This document shows positions 11,172-22,844 of a stretch of 64,000 bases of DNA, one piece after another. The DNA lies in contig JAOALB010000014.1 of the NCBI GenBank assembly GCA_025331125.1, positions 124,001 through 188,000 of the forward strand. The letters are read 5' to 3'. Numbering within the stretch: the stretch's first letter is position 1; the number at the start of each line of letters is the position of its first letter. The DNA is from Mycogone perniciosa (Eukaryota; Ascomycota; Sordariomycetes; Hypocreales; Hypocreaceae). Position numbers and translations under genes: made by a program. The notes beneath the pieces were generated by a model. The model worked only from the letters and a program-made list of their open reading frames with translations, had not been told where the DNA came from and did not search any database.

Positions 11172-12179
11172 TCAACGGAACCACCAGTTAGCGGAGCCAT
11201 TGAGCCTCCCTTCTGACCCCTTGCTCTTGACTGAATGCCACCACCCTTTCGGAATGAACAGGGAATCTCCAGGGCCTAGCTCAGCCTCATATAGCTCCTC
11301 TAGCAATGAGCTGCCTCGCCAAACTGCATCATGCAAAACCTCCCTCTCCCTCCCTTCCATCATTTCTGTTGTTCTAATTCGGCTACTGCCATGCTGGCGA
11401 ATCTGTGCCTGCACGTCGAAGAATAACCGACTTCCTGGGGCTGGTGGCAACAGTCTTACCACTTTACTGCTACATAGCTGACAGAACAGATTCGGGTTCG
11501 GGTCTCGATGCAAGGGCGTGTAAGTCGGTTCGGTTCCAAGCCAAATCGACGAGCTGTACACGTCACCTTTGCCGGCTTTGTGGACAAGCTCTGGGGGAGG
11601 AACGTCTTCCTGCAGAGCCTGGGGAAGATCTGTTAATAGTGATTGTGCGATATAGAGCTGCACGGGTTCAGACTCCTGCGACTTCTGACTTCTGTTGAAC
11701 TCGAGAGCTCTGATAAGCAGCCTAAGGGGTGCATATAATTGGAAGAATGCCAGGTTTTCATGAAATCCTTCTAATATGGGATCGATAGTGGCAGCCAGAG
11801 CCCGGCTACCCAGGTCTTCATGGGTTAAGAGCCAATCTCGAAAGCTGATTATGGTATCGCGACCTGCCCCTGACGGTCTCACCAACTCGTAGGGAAATGG
11901 CCATTCTTGGAAAGATTGCATATACGAAGATAGGGATGTGGAGATGGCGAAAACGTCTTCTGTGAACCACTTTTTGAAAGCAGGCAGGCTATGAGTTGGA
12001 GACGCAGCATCATTTCTGAAGAGGAAGGGCTTTTGGGGGATGAAGGCCCTTCGTTGAAATGTGTGTATGTCCACTTCACGACCCGTCGCTGCTTCGATTG
12101 GTAAGGTTGAGAATGTGCGACAGGGCGTCTTATGAAGCTGATGCGTCCATTTTATACCGGCTTTGAAGCTCCTCCTCAT
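11172..12179 (-). CDS. JmjC-domain (cupin-8 type) oxygenase, probably mitochondrial
   Basis: Predicted Fe(II)/2-oxoglutarate-dependent hydroxylase of the JmjC class; substrate unknown. Single exon, 335 residues from the first in-frame ATG at 12179. The open frame continues upstream without another ATG. The iron ligands are visible: HRD in TPLHRDPNPNLF and the distal His in FIPKGWWHSVKS, near the C-terminus. The first 35 residues (MRRSFKAGIKWTHQLHKTPCRTFSTLP) have many R/K/S/T and no acidic residue, ending in RTFST, which is typical of a mitochondrial presequence. Small JmjC proteins of this layout hydroxylate proteins or RNA in other eukaryotes; that role here is inference. Confidence 0.8.
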   Translation of the reverse strand: MRRSFKAGIKWTHQLHKTPCRTFSTLPIEAATGREVDIHTFQRRAFIPQKPFLFRNDAASPTHSLPAFKKWFTEDVFAISTSLSSYMQSFQEWPFPYELVRPSGAGRDTIISFRDWLLTHEDLGSRALAATIDPILEGFHENLAFFQLYAPLRLLIRALEFNRSQKSQESEPVQLYIAQSLLTDLPQALQEDVPPPELVHKAGKGDVYSSSIWLGTEPTYTPLHRDPNPNLFCQLCSSKVVRLLPPAPGSRLFFDVQAQIRQHGSSRIRTTEMMEGREREVLHDAVWRGSSLLEELYEAELGPGDSLFIPKGWWHSVKSKGSEGRLNGSANWWFR

Positions 12180-12810
12180 TGGATTAAATCCTGAGGAGGA
12201 CAAAGGAACCAAAGGTTGAGTGAGATTTGAGCGAGACTTGAGTGTTGTGATCTCATGAGTGATGTGAATTAACACTGTATACTTGGAGGTTAGTGATGGC
12301 CGGAGCCGGCAAAACCAAGGCGCCGCTTGCAGCCAGGCATCTTAGTCAGGATTTTTGTGCAACCACTCTTCTGTCCATCCATTCACGCTTCTCCACGGCA
12401 CACACTACTATCAATTGCGGCTCGACAACCGTTCTGGTCGCCTCGCAAGCAGCCTTATCAAACGACAAATACGACACTCTTTCAATCCGCACCGTGCGCA
12501 TCGTCATCGATCTGATCATGCCCGCGCTGTGACCTGGCCCCTTCGAACGGAACGACTCTACGCCACGACCCTCTCTGCGGCGCTGTCCTCGCCCATAGCC
12601 TTGATTGTTGTGTCCTGTCTGGTGCGCTACGAGATACTGCTACGGAGGATACCATACGCTGAGCCCCCCCAAAAAGACACCCCGCCTCTCTGTCATCCAA
12701 AAGTCCCTGACCTGGGAGACGATTTAATTATCGATACCGCCATCCAAAACACCCCACCACAGACCACAGACCACAGGCTGTCCGAGCGAGAGCTTCCTCC
12801 CAACGAGGCC
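12180..12810. other. Divergent promoter region JmjC gene / CK2 beta
   Basis: About 630 bp between head-to-head genes. The frame of the CK2 beta start stays open upstream to about 12355 but contains no ATG, so it is treated as leader rather than coding. Confidence 0.55.
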
Positions 12811-13911
12811 ATGTCGACGTCTTCAGGAACACCCGAGTCTTGGATCTCGAGCTTTTGCGCCCTGCCGGGCCACGAATACTTCGCTGAGGTCTCGGAGGAG
12901 TTTATTGAGGATGACTTCAACCTGACGGGTCTGCAGACGCAGGTCGCCATGTATAAGGAGGCTCTTGAGGTGCGCTTGTTCCATTCCTGAATTTCTCTTC
13001 TGCCAATGGCAGGTGACACTGACTGAGATGCGCAGATGATCCTCGACGTTGAGCCCGAGGATGACGAGGACGATGAGGAGGACGAGGAAGAAGAAGATGA
13101 GAACGAGTCAGGGTTGGGGGATGGCCAAGGTATGGGCGCCAGACATGCCGGGGAGCGGAGACATCATAGCAGAATGGCTAGCGACCTGTCTGTTATCGAG
13201 TCGTCGGCAGAAATGCTCTACGGCCTTATCCACCAGCGGTTCATCTGCTCTAGGGTTGGAATCCAGCAGATGAGCGAAAAGTACGAGTTCGGTCACTTCG
13301 GCTGCTGCCCTCGGACAAACTGCGAGCAAGCGCGAACGCTGCCCGTTGGTCTCTCCGACATTCCTGGCGAAGACACAGTCAAGCTGTTCTGCCCGTCCTG
13401 CTTGGATGTCTACGTTCCACCCAACAGCCGGTTCCAGACTGTCGATGGTGCCTTCTTTGGTCGAACATTCGGCGCTCTTTTCCTCCTCACCTTCCCTGAA
13501 TACGACCTCACTAAGCGAGGTGCCGAGATGCTCTCTAGCACCAATTCAAGAGTGCCCGATGACGAGAGTGTTGTCAATGGCATGTATGCCAAGAACATTG
13601 CACCTGGCCTTGGTGCTGGACGTATATACGAGCCCAAAATATACGGTTTCAAGGTGTCAGAGCGTGCGCGATCTGGTCCCCGGATGCAGTGGCTACGCGA
13701 TAGGCCAGGCAATATCAGTGAGCTGGACGAGGCACGGCTCTACCACGAGCAGAACCCTGACTCAGAGGATGACGATGACGAATCGATGAATGTAAATGGC
13801 CGAGCCCTTGCCCGGCGGCGGCCACCTGGGAACGCCCGCCTCCGCCAGCGACAAAACCAAAACGGCAGTCCTATGGCGCTGTCCACGAATGGTGCCGAGT
13901 CCGAGCTGTAG
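12811..13911 (+). CDS. CKB1: Casein kinase II regulatory (beta) subunit
   Basis: Regulatory subunit that dimerises through a zinc finger and docks CK2 catalytic subunits; nuclear and cytoplasmic. Two exons, 12811-12969 and 13036-13911, phase 0, 344 residues. Diagnostic segments: SWISSFCALPGHEYFAEV near residue 10, acidic EPEDDEDDEEDEEEEDE after MILDV, the zinc-binding CCPRTNC ... FCPSC, and GAFFGRTFGALFLLTFPEYD. The C-terminal tail is R/N/Q-rich with another acidic patch (DSEDDDDESMN). The start is the only ATG in a long open frame and matches family N-termini. The acidic loop after MILDVEPED is longer than in animal CK2 beta, as is usual in fungi. Confidence 0.96.
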
Positions 13912-14471
13912 CGTAGCACGACCCATGGCGATAATATACGGCGCGGGCGGAAAAGAACGCCAAGGGCCCTACTCTGCCGCGAGCTAGTCCCCAGACAAAC
14001 AAAGAACTGGCTGACAGGAGTCGGGAGTGTCAATCGTGCGCTCAATCAACTACGATGAGGAGACAGGAGAGCCGGTTAAAGAATTACTGCATAAATGGCG
14101 TTGGAAGTGTGATGCTTTCAGATCTTACACCACACACGCATATTCTTTATTCGCGAGCGGACTGTGGCGTTACAATTCGAGGTTTGTTCTCCTAGAGTTG
14201 CTGGAGGACCTGATATGTCGAACCACTCTGTTGTTGACTGCCCCAGTTGGAATAAGCAACGAGTAGGGGGATGGTAGGAGTTTGGTGGAGAGTCGGGTAG
14301 AGGGATAAGGGGGCAATCAAGCACATAGAGCCGCCCGGGAATAGGTCTTATAATATAACGATATCCAACATTTTTCTTTGGCATATTTGGGCTTCTTTTT
14401 TCGTAGGCTATCTTCTACTGGGGTGAGGTAGGTTGCGATGATAAGAAGCCATTTATTAATTTGATTTGTTC
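13912..14471. other. Intergenic, no gene seen
   Basis: 560 bp between the 3' ends of CK2 beta and the broken cupin gene. AT-rich toward the right. No repeats or RNA recognised. Confidence 0.5.
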
Positions 14472-14903
14472 TTAGAAAGTCGGCTCTAGGATATTGCCAT
14501 CCTGCAATTGAACCTTTTCCGCCCCGAGCATAACAAATAGAACCCGACAAATATCTGACGAGCGATTCGCCCACTCATGATTCACACCCTGCTGGATGAT
14601 AAAATCCCCAGCCCTGGCAATCTTCTCCCCATAGTCCAAGCCAACGACTATCTCGCCAGAAAGCACAGTGCAATAGTCAGGCAACCGTGAAGGGGATGCC
14701 CTCGGGCCCGAAGGGGGATACTTGAGGGACTGAAGCGTCTGAGGAAAACATTGAAGTGCCATCCTCGGTATGTGTAGTCCTGATGAGACGGGCTGTAAGT
14801 AACGAGCCTGTTTGTTTTGGTGTGTTCTTGGAGGCGGGTGGTATTAATGATGAGTGAGATTCAGGTTGGAGTCCCTGAATGGAGGGATCGGGAGAGGTTG
14901 TGC
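14472..14903 (-). pseudogene. Broken cupin-2 domain gene
   Basis: Two pieces of a small fungal cupin lie in different frames on the minus strand. The upstream piece (about 14860-14690) reads ARLIRTTHTEDGTSMFSSDASV, the usual entry segment of these proteins, then stops. The downstream piece (to 14472) reads DYCTVLSGEIVVGLDYGEK, AGDFIIQQGVNHEWANRSS and CRVLFVMLGAEKV, the second half of the barrel. The roughly 45 residues that normally join them, including the metal-binding PMHRT stretch, are missing, and the frames differ. The upstream frame has no ATG near its expected start. An ORF from ATG 14762 (96 aa) exists but would make only half a barrel. I therefore read it as a decayed gene; an alternative is an unusual short paralogue. 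Confidence 0.6.
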
Positions 14904-15579
14904 CATTGTAGTGAATAAGATGTTATGACTGTTGTTGTTTGAAGATAAGGGGAGATAGGGGATGTTGAGACGATCAGATGGACTGATGATTTTAATTTTG
15001 AGAACAAGCTTATAGCAGTATATAAGGGACAAAGACAGACAAGACACCAGACGAGATACTTGTATCCAAGAATTACCTCCTCCTCTCACCATGGGGTTAG
15101 GTGCTTGTTTGGTCGGCACTACGATAGGGAGAGCGCGATTCTTCGGCCTTCTCTATACTTGGGCTAGGTCCTAGCGGATAGGAGTCGGTGTACAACAGAC
15201 AGTAACCAGACCAGATACTATAGATTTATCCTTGGATATAATTTGATGTACAGAATAGAGAGCCACTGATATTACCATCAGCCTCTGCGGTGTTGGACCC
15301 CTTGCCGGATCAGGAAGGGGGCGGTCGGAAGTGGAGTGCGAAGATCTCCGGACCTCCGTTCCGATCTATATACTACATCTCCAATGGGACTCCGTAAAGC
15401 CACATGTAAGTCCTGTTTATGAATGACTCTTTTTCATGTCTTTTATTTCTATGTAAATATTAATACAATTTTAAAGCCAACGAATAGTAATGGCATCGTA
15501 ACTAGCAAGTTAGCGACTGAAAGTGACCAAGGCTCGGCCTCGCATCAACATATCATCTCATCAAATTAGATAAATATCC
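14904..15579. other. Intergenic, AT-rich, no gene seen
   Basis: About 675 bp between the cupin relic and the SET gene. It contains scattered short AT-rich runs and an ACTCCGTA half-site near 15391. Nothing coding is supported. Confidence 0.5.
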
Positions 15580-16188
15580 TCAACTTGACGACGAATCTTG
15601 TTCATTTTCTCCCTGCTCCCTCCTCCTCTCCTCCCAAAACCCCTTCCCATAACTCACCAGAATCTCCTCTCCCTTCTTAATCCCTCCTCCTCCACTCTTG
15701 TTCTTCCCTCCCCCAAGCACCCAAATCCCTACGCAGACCTCCCCCCATCGTTCACACCAAACATTCCCAAACTGTGCATTCGCCCTCTCCTTGACCCCCC
15801 TGAAATCATTCACAAACCGTCCTTCATTCCCCTCCGCAGTCGCATCTACCGCCATGTCTGCCTCCCTATCCACCCACAAGTCATAGTCGCTCCCCGCGCA
15901 ACTCGCCGCTCCGCCGTGCACTCTCCCCAGATACGCCAGGATGAGCCGTCCCGGCTTGAGATTCTGCGACGCAAAGAGTCCGTACTGTCCGTTTGCGGGA
16001 TGCGAAGCGTCTTTGATGGCCTGGATCTTGACGTGTGTGCAGGGCGTTTCTGTTGCCGAAGCCGGGGCGCTGGGGATCGAGGGTGGTTTTGTCCGCAGGG
16101 CGTGGAGTTGTGCTTTTGTGAGGTCTTTGCAATGGAGCGGTGCTTTGAGATACGGCAATGAGTCGGGCCAGTTCTTGGGCTTTGACAT
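15580..16188 (-). CDS. Compact SET-domain protein
   Basis: Putative lysine methyltransferase of the SET fold, 202 residues in one exon from ATG 16188. The N-terminus has a CKDLTKAQLHAL segment. GQYGLFASQNLKPGRLILAYLG is the start of the SET fold, SDYDLWVDREADMAVDA follows, then GRFVNDFRGVKERANAQF, and IKKGEEILVSYGKGFW forms the end. The usual NHSCxPN AdoMet-binding motif is replaced by RFVNDFRG...ANAQF, a variant seen in some stand-alone SET proteins. No pre-SET or post-SET cysteine cluster is present. A glycine-rich insert (GGGKNKSGGGG) sits before the last motif. Substrate unknown. Confidence 0.8.
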   Translation of the reverse strand: MSKPKNWPDSLPYLKAPLHCKDLTKAQLHALRTKPPSIPSAPASATETPCTHVKIQAIKDASHPANGQYGLFASQNLKPGRLILAYLGRVHGGAASCAGSDYDLWVDREADMAVDATAEGNEGRFVNDFRGVKERANAQFGNVWCERWGEVCVGIWVLGGGKNKSGGGGIKKGEEILVSYGKGFWEERRREQGENEQDSSSS

Positions 16189-16551
16189 GATGGAATGGAT
16201 TAATTGAACTGAGTATGAGTTAACTGAGATGAGATGAGTGGTGTTGTAAAAGTTGACTAGATATTGAATGTGAATGAATATTATGCCGAGGATTTTACGC
16301 TCAAGGTATTTTCACATCACTACTCCGTGAATATCTAGAGAACAAGAAGACGACAACCTCAAACCATCTCCGTTATCTGCAGCCCGCGCAACTATCTAAA
16401 ATGACTATTATTCTACAGTAATTCGATTTCCCCGCCAAGGTTTTCCTCTCTCACAATTTACAATCCAGCCTGGACCTGTCACCAAAAATACAAGTGCCAT
16501 CCCCTATTGTCCCCTGGTTTCCGATTTTCTCTCGTCACATACTCATGGCAC
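16189..16551. other. Short spacer, SET-gene promoter side
   Basis: 363 bp between the SET gene start and the 3' end of the Nup98-Nup96 gene. No gene or structured element seen; one ACTCCGTGA near 16323 resembles the palindrome half-site. Confidence 0.5.
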
Positions 16552-19500
16552 TTAATGAGACATCACCTCCCGATAACGATCCAAGCTCAGGTCAACCGAG
16601 TACGCGAGTAGTCGGTCCTGCGTCAGTGGTAGATTCAGGATCCTTGATCGAAGTTCCACGTCCTATATTTTGGTTAGTCCAGTCAAGGTAGAGTGAGGGA
16701 AAATAGTCAGACAACGTACCTGTTTCTGCTTGGTCAACTTCACAATCTCCCTTGCAGTCTCATCCGCCATGTCTGAAACGGCAGCATATCTAATGATATC
16801 GCTCTCCGCTCCGTTCTCCTTCATCGCGTTCAAACCAGCCAACAATCTGTCGAGCAACGCAGGTGGTGTGCTTTCGCCCTGGGCCCGATGCTGAACCAGT
16901 CGGAGAAAGTGACTGTAAATCTCGCCACCCAGCGCCCAATCTGAAATAGACTCCTGATGCTCCTGAAATTGCGAAATCAGCGATAAAAGGCTGGCGTAGT
17001 CGCGTTCGATAATAGACTGTGGTGCAACCTGCTGAACCAAGATACGATGCGCCTCAACATACGATCCGGCACGGAGAAGGCACTGTACCTCAGAAGAGGC
17101 ATCTTTCTTGACACTGCGCATGTACAGAGCGAGAGCTTCCCAGACCCACGACGTAGGGATGTGATACTTCTCCGTTAAGATGCTAAATGCTGGGCCGGAT
17201 TCAGGGCCAATCAAGTCTGCGTGCTGACAGAGATGCTCTTGGATTGCCTTCGTGCGTGCGTTTGCATGGTGGAGATGTAACAGGACAAAGATCGCCTCCA
17301 ACCACTCGCCTGCGCTCGTCAATTGAGCAGCATATGCTATGGTGGCTGCGTCAGCCTTCTCTACCCCGTTCGTGCCGTACGAAACCTTGCCAGTAGATGT
17401 CAAAGCCAGACCCAGCTGCCAGCGAAGCCTTGAGTCGAGAGGGGACAGCTGTGAATTTTCCGGTCGGAGAATAGCCTCCAGGTCGGCATTCCCATCAGCG
17501 TATAGCTGCAGAAGCCCCCACAGTAAATCCTGTCGGCCGTTGACATCGGTATCATCCCACAGAGGGGCGATGCTCTGCTCGATGTACCAAGGACGAGGCA
17601 AACCCTCCCTATCCTGACGAATGTCGTCCTCAAACTTCTTGACGGCAATCGATAGATCATCCTGATTAGAGATGGCATACCAGAGTCGCAGGCCAAATGA
17701 CTGTCTCCAGTCAAGACCAAAGTTCTTGGAAATGATAAAGGAATCGAGTCTGTCTTCAATCGGCACGCCCTTCAAGCCTTCACACACACAAACGTTCCCA
17801 CTTAGCAGTTCGTAAATCGTGCGGATAGCCTCAGAAAACTCTGACAGAATCTTCGAGTCATGCCAAGCCTTAATCTGCTCCCTCATATCCTTCTTGGCGG
17901 TATCACTTGTGCCGATCAGAGATACCAGTGTCCCAAGCCGGAAGTTCTTCCCATCCAACAGATGCTTACATGCCTCCACAACTCGGTATCCGGCAAGACA
18001 TGCAAGAGCTTTTTCTTCACTAGTAGCAGCCAGGCCTATCGCCGTCGAAGAGGCCTGTTCAACTAAGTTAGTCCAAAACTGAGAGAGCTTGCCCTTTCGC
18101 ACCAGGTGCTCCGGCTCCTTCAAGTTTGACGCATCGATATTGTCGAAAAGGATGCTAGCAAGTTCCCAAACGTGTTTTTCATGAATGCTAGCCGCATCAT
18201 TCATATGCTTATGATGAAAAACACTCTTAAGACTGGTAGCGTTAAGGCTGGCCTGGGGAACACCATCTACGACGTGGATGTCTGTAAGGGGATCTTGAGA
18301 GACGAGGAACTGCTTCGACGACTATACTACTGTCAGTAACCATGTGTTTGCCGGGATCTGTGCCAAGGATAATATTCATACCTCTGCAGAGAGCTTGGCC
18401 AGGCGAAGGTCTTGCCTCTCGGTTTGAATGCTGGACCGCTGGAAGTTGAGAATGTCCGAGGTATCGCGTATTGATCGACGCGATTGCGCGGCATCAAGCG
18501 ATCTGGTCAGAACAAGGGTCTCATCTGGTCCCCAAGTAGGCCGTGAGGCGTCGTGAAAAGCTCGTTCGCTTTCTTCAGCAGTAAGGATCTTGTTTTGTCG
18601 TTCGTAGGGCCACTAATTTCAACAAATCTTAGCATTCTATTCATTTCATAGAGGTAATTACATGAGCCTCCAACCAGCCCATCATCAATCTTAACAGGAG
18701 GTAATTAAGAAACAACAAGAGTACCGACCTTGGGGAATCCTTTTGAAGACAGAGAAGCATCGAGGGTCTGGCGTGCAGGCTTTGGCTTTGGCTTCTCAAA
18801 CAAGGAATTCATCAAGTCGATACTAGTCGCAAACCCTCGTCCCTGGTCCATACCCAAATGAGTGCTCGCCGCGAATCCGTCTCTTCTGTCTGGCTTGGCC
18901 ACACTTCTCCCCCAAATTGACGACTTTCGGAAGTCGACCTCTTCGTTGTCTTCAGGTGTCCCGAATTTTCCCGCCCGCTTGGAAGGCGACTCATTCAGCT
19001 CCCTAAGCAGATGACGGTCTCGCTTGACTGGGCTAACCGTCTTTCGCAACATCTCCATCCAATCATCACCATCAGCAACTTCAAGCTTCATTGGACCAAT
19101 CGAGTCCTTCATGGCTCGCATTCTGGCTCTGAGGATGCCACCAGGAGTTCCTCTCTTAGTATCCTGGCCACCCTCGGACGAGGCATCGTCATGCTCCGCG
19201 GCAAGATGTTGCCCGATAGAAGACCTCGTCATGTCTTCATCCTCGGACAAGTCATACTCTGCATCATTGTCACCGGTAAACTCATCTTCCAGTGACAACC
19301 TCACATCGTGGCTTGCAGAGTCCGCGGAGCTAACCCCTAAAAAAGACTGCCGTCCGGTCTGCTCAGCTTCGTACACTTCTCCCTGTTCGTGAAATGCGCC
19401 CGGCAGTCCACGTTTCTGTTGAAATTCGAGCCTGTCGTCATCATTCTGTTGGCGAATAGGTGTGTCAAGGGTCATGGGCTGTGTAACAGTGGGAAATGGG

Positions 19501-22500
19501 GCGGTGGCTGCTGGAGCAAGGCTGATGTCTTCGTCTGACTCTTCGTCAGAATCATCAAGTCCGTAAGTTGTGAAATGCTCCACGGAGAAGATCCAAACCC
19601 CAGTATCCACATCATAGCTCTCGAAGGTAGTGTCAACAATGCGCCTGAGTCGCTCAATGTGCTTATTGAAGCGCTTGGGGTCGCTGGTGACTCTCTTATC
19701 ACGTCCACCGCGTGGCCAAGACTGCTCCAGAGATATCCTAGCAGGCACATTGAGGCCCTTGCCGACGGGTGGCTTCTTGGCTGCGACAGGGTAGACAGTA
19801 GCAGACCGAGGTTCCAGCTGAATAATGCCACCGCAAATCTCATCCAGATCGATTGAGCTAATATCAACCGGGATCTTGAATGTGATGGAGCCCACGTTCT
19901 CGCGGCCCACTGTGAAGCCATCAACCTTCTGTCGCTGCAGCCGGTTCATGTTCTGGAGCCCCTCCTTTGACGGCTCCATCCAGTACTTGCCAGGAGCATT
20001 ATCAAAGCCATTACTTTGGGGCTCAGGGGTGGCGCTGTCTTCTTCGTGGACAATCGTCAGCTCTTTATCCTTGCCCTTGACCTGCTCCATCTCCGGGGTT
20101 CGAGAGCCATTTGTGTCAGAAGCGGTCTTGCTCTGGCGAGGGGTCTCTTCAGATGGAGACTCAAGCACATCACCAGGAGCAGGCAGAGCTGGGCGCATGG
20201 GAGTCACTTCCTCTCCATCTACGCTAGTATCAAAACTAACCCGTTTAGACAGCTTCCGTGAGCCGGTGTTAGCGTCACCTTGCTTATCCTTTTGGGGGGT
20301 GGAAAACAGATCGCTCCTGAGCTCCCTGTTGATAACCAGCTTCTTGGATCCGGTGCTACCGTACCAACGAGTGTTATTAGTGTTGGAGAAGGCACCAGGT
20401 AGGAGAATGCTGTCTTCGGTATTGTAGCTTCGGCGAAGATTGCTGGAGGACATGCTCTTGCTCAATGCATGTCCATTGCCAGTACCCAGTAGGCTACGAC
20501 CAAGAGTGTTAGGGGTGTTGGAGATGCTACCAGGGCTGCCTCCAGGAGTACCGTAGCTGCTGTACGAGAAACCAAAGCCTCTCTTCTGAGGAGTACCAAA
20601 GCGGCTTGAGGCTGCAGGGGTGAACTTGTAAATAGGGAAAATAGACGGCCGCTTGGGTTTTGGGTTGCCGCTCAGGGGTACGGCAAGTGGCCCAGGGTTA
20701 AGAGATTCGGCGCCACCTAGGCCAGCAAACAAGGAGGGAGATCCGTACGCCGAGACATCATTGAGGTTAGTGGTGAGGCCTTGAGGAGCGTTAACTGATT
20801 GCTGAGAGTTGCCTAACAAAGAAGCCCCCAAACCAGCGTTTTGTTGCTGCTGATTGTTCATGCTGTTGCCGAAAAGTGATGTGCTTTGGGCTTGAGGGTT
20901 CCCACCACCAAAGAGTCCGCCGCCAGTGTTTGACGTATTTCCCCCAAACAAACTCGGCTTCTGCTGATTGTTCGCTGCCCCGAACAGGCTGGTTCCAGTG
21001 GCTTGCTGGTTCTGGTTGTTGGATCCAATACCCCCTCCAAACATCCCAGTTCCACCAGCGGTGTTAGCCTGTGCTGTGGGGGCGGATCCAAAGAGACCGG
21101 TACCAGTAGCAGGTTTGGCGCCAAAGAGACCACCAGTATTGGTGTTCGTGGCGCCCAAACCAGCACCTTGCTGCTGGTTCGCCGTGTTTCCAAAAAGACC
21201 ACCGCCGGTGTTCGTGTTCGTCGTTGTAGATCCGAACAGGCCGCCTGTGGCTGGCTTTTGCTGGTTGTTACCAAACAGACCTCCGGCCTGCTGGGTTTGA
21301 TTCTGCTGACCAAACAGACTTGTCGTGTTAGTCTGTTGTTGATTGTTGTTGTTCCCAAAAAGACCACCACCAGGTTGAGCGTTGGCGTTAGCATTTCCAA
21401 ATAGACCACCTGTGCCCGCCGTAGCATTGTTTGTCGAACCACCAAAGAGACCTCCACCAGTGGTGTTGTTATTAGTCGTGTTGCCAAAACTGAACCCACT
21501 CCCTGCGGGTTTGGCTTGGTTGTTGTTGGCTCCGAACAGACCTCCGCCGGCGGTGTTATTAGTCGTCGAACCAAATAATCCTCCACCAGTGTTGGTGTTC
21601 GTTGCACCGAAGCCGGTACCTCCCGTGTTAGTGCTTCCAAACATGCCGCCAGTTTGGGTCTGTGTAGCGTTGCCAAATACACCGCCACCACTGGGCTTGT
21701 TTCCACCACCAAATAGGCCACAAGCCGTACTGGTGGTGTTGTTATTGTTGCCGAAACTTCCAAAACCAGTTCCGGTAGTAGCAGCAGCAGTATTGTTGTT
21801 GGTGGCTCCAAACAGACCGCCACCAGTATTGCTCGGGGTTGCGCCGAATCCACCTGTGGTATTCGTGGTAGTGGTCTGGTTGGTCGAACCGAAGCCTCCA
21901 AATCCTGAGCTCACGCCGAAGGCACCAGCACCGCTGGCGTTGCCGTGTCGTCTGCCTTGAGCGTAGTCTGCCAGTCGAAGTTCGTCAGCAGACCACTTCT
22001 TATAGGGGTCCTGGAATAGGATATTTTGGAAGGAGTTGGACTGGTTCGAAGAGCTGTTGGGCTCCTTTTCAGTAAAGGCTTGGAAGGGAGTAACTGCTGT
22101 ACCAGGAGGATCACCAGCAGCACCACCAAGGGCGTTGTTAGAGGCAAAACCACCAAAGCCAGTGCCTGTAGCGGTGTTGGTGTTGGTATTGGTATTGCTG
22201 CCGCCACCGAACAGAGATGTGCCCGTAGTCGAAGCCCCAAAACCCGTCTTGTTGGCGGTATTTCCAAAGAGTCCACCGCTAGAGGCGTTGTTGCCGCCGA
22301 AGGCAGACGTTGTGTTATTGGCGCCTCCGAATCCTCCAAAACCAGTACCAGCAGCATTGGTGTTATTGGTGGTGGTGTTAGACCCAAAAAGACCGCCCGT
22401 TGTAGCAGGAGTAGTAGTCGAGCCGAAGGTTGGCTTGTTGCCAAACCCTCCTGTGTTTGACCCAAAACCGCCTGACTGCTTGTTAGCTGGAAGACCTTCA

Positions 22501-22844
22501 CGAATGGTGGACAGCATTGCTCGTGCCTCTTGAGAGGTCACGCCGCCGCCTTTTGTTGAGTGAAGCTTACTAGTTGATGCCCCAAAGCCACCACCGGTGT
22601 TGGCGGTATTGCTGCCAAATATGCTGCCACCAGTGTTGTTACTCGCACCGAAGCCGCCTGTGGGGTTGGAGCCGAATCCTACAAGTTTGCTAGTTAGCAT
22701 ACGCATTGAATCTCGAGGCCGGTCGGTAATGAATGTACCTGTCGAGGCGTTGTTATTATTGTTGGTGCCAAAGCCGCCAAAACCACCACCCGAAGGCTGG
22801 TTGTTGGTTTGGCCGAAGCCTCCAAATCCGCCGCCGAACGACAT
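16552..22844 (-). CDS. NUP98-96 (NUP145-like): Nucleoporin Nup98-Nup96 precursor
   Basis: Precursor that cleaves itself into FG-nucleoporin Nup98 and the Y-complex scaffold Nup96 of the nuclear pore. Five exons (22844-22739, 22678-18729, 18612-18382, 18321-16720, 16662-16552) all close in frame to 1999 residues. The N-terminal two fifths are GLFG/FG repeats. Around residues 240-290 FQDPYKKWSADELRLADYAQGRR matches a Gle2-binding (GLEBS) motif. Residues about 920-1075 are the autoproteolytic domain (PGKYWMEPSKEGLQNMNRLQ, GVWIFSVEHFTTYGLDD). The scissile His-Phe-Thr is H1070-F1071-T1072. The remainder is the helical Nup96 domain, ending RLLAYSVDLSLDRYREVMSH. The donor after SSKGFPK (GTCGGT) is non-consensus, so the short stretch at that join is the least certain. 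Confidence 0.95.

Noticed and set aside
20858..22533. Several long ORFs on both strands over the Nup98 repeats
   Set aside because: Produced by the repetitive GLFG coding sequence read in other frames; Leu/Val/Pro-rich and without domain features.
22465..22570. Possible extra intron in the Nup98 part starting GTAAGC
   Set aside because: The donor is good, but the best acceptor either breaks the frame or leaves no branch point. The uninterrupted frame was kept, with this as the weaker alternative.
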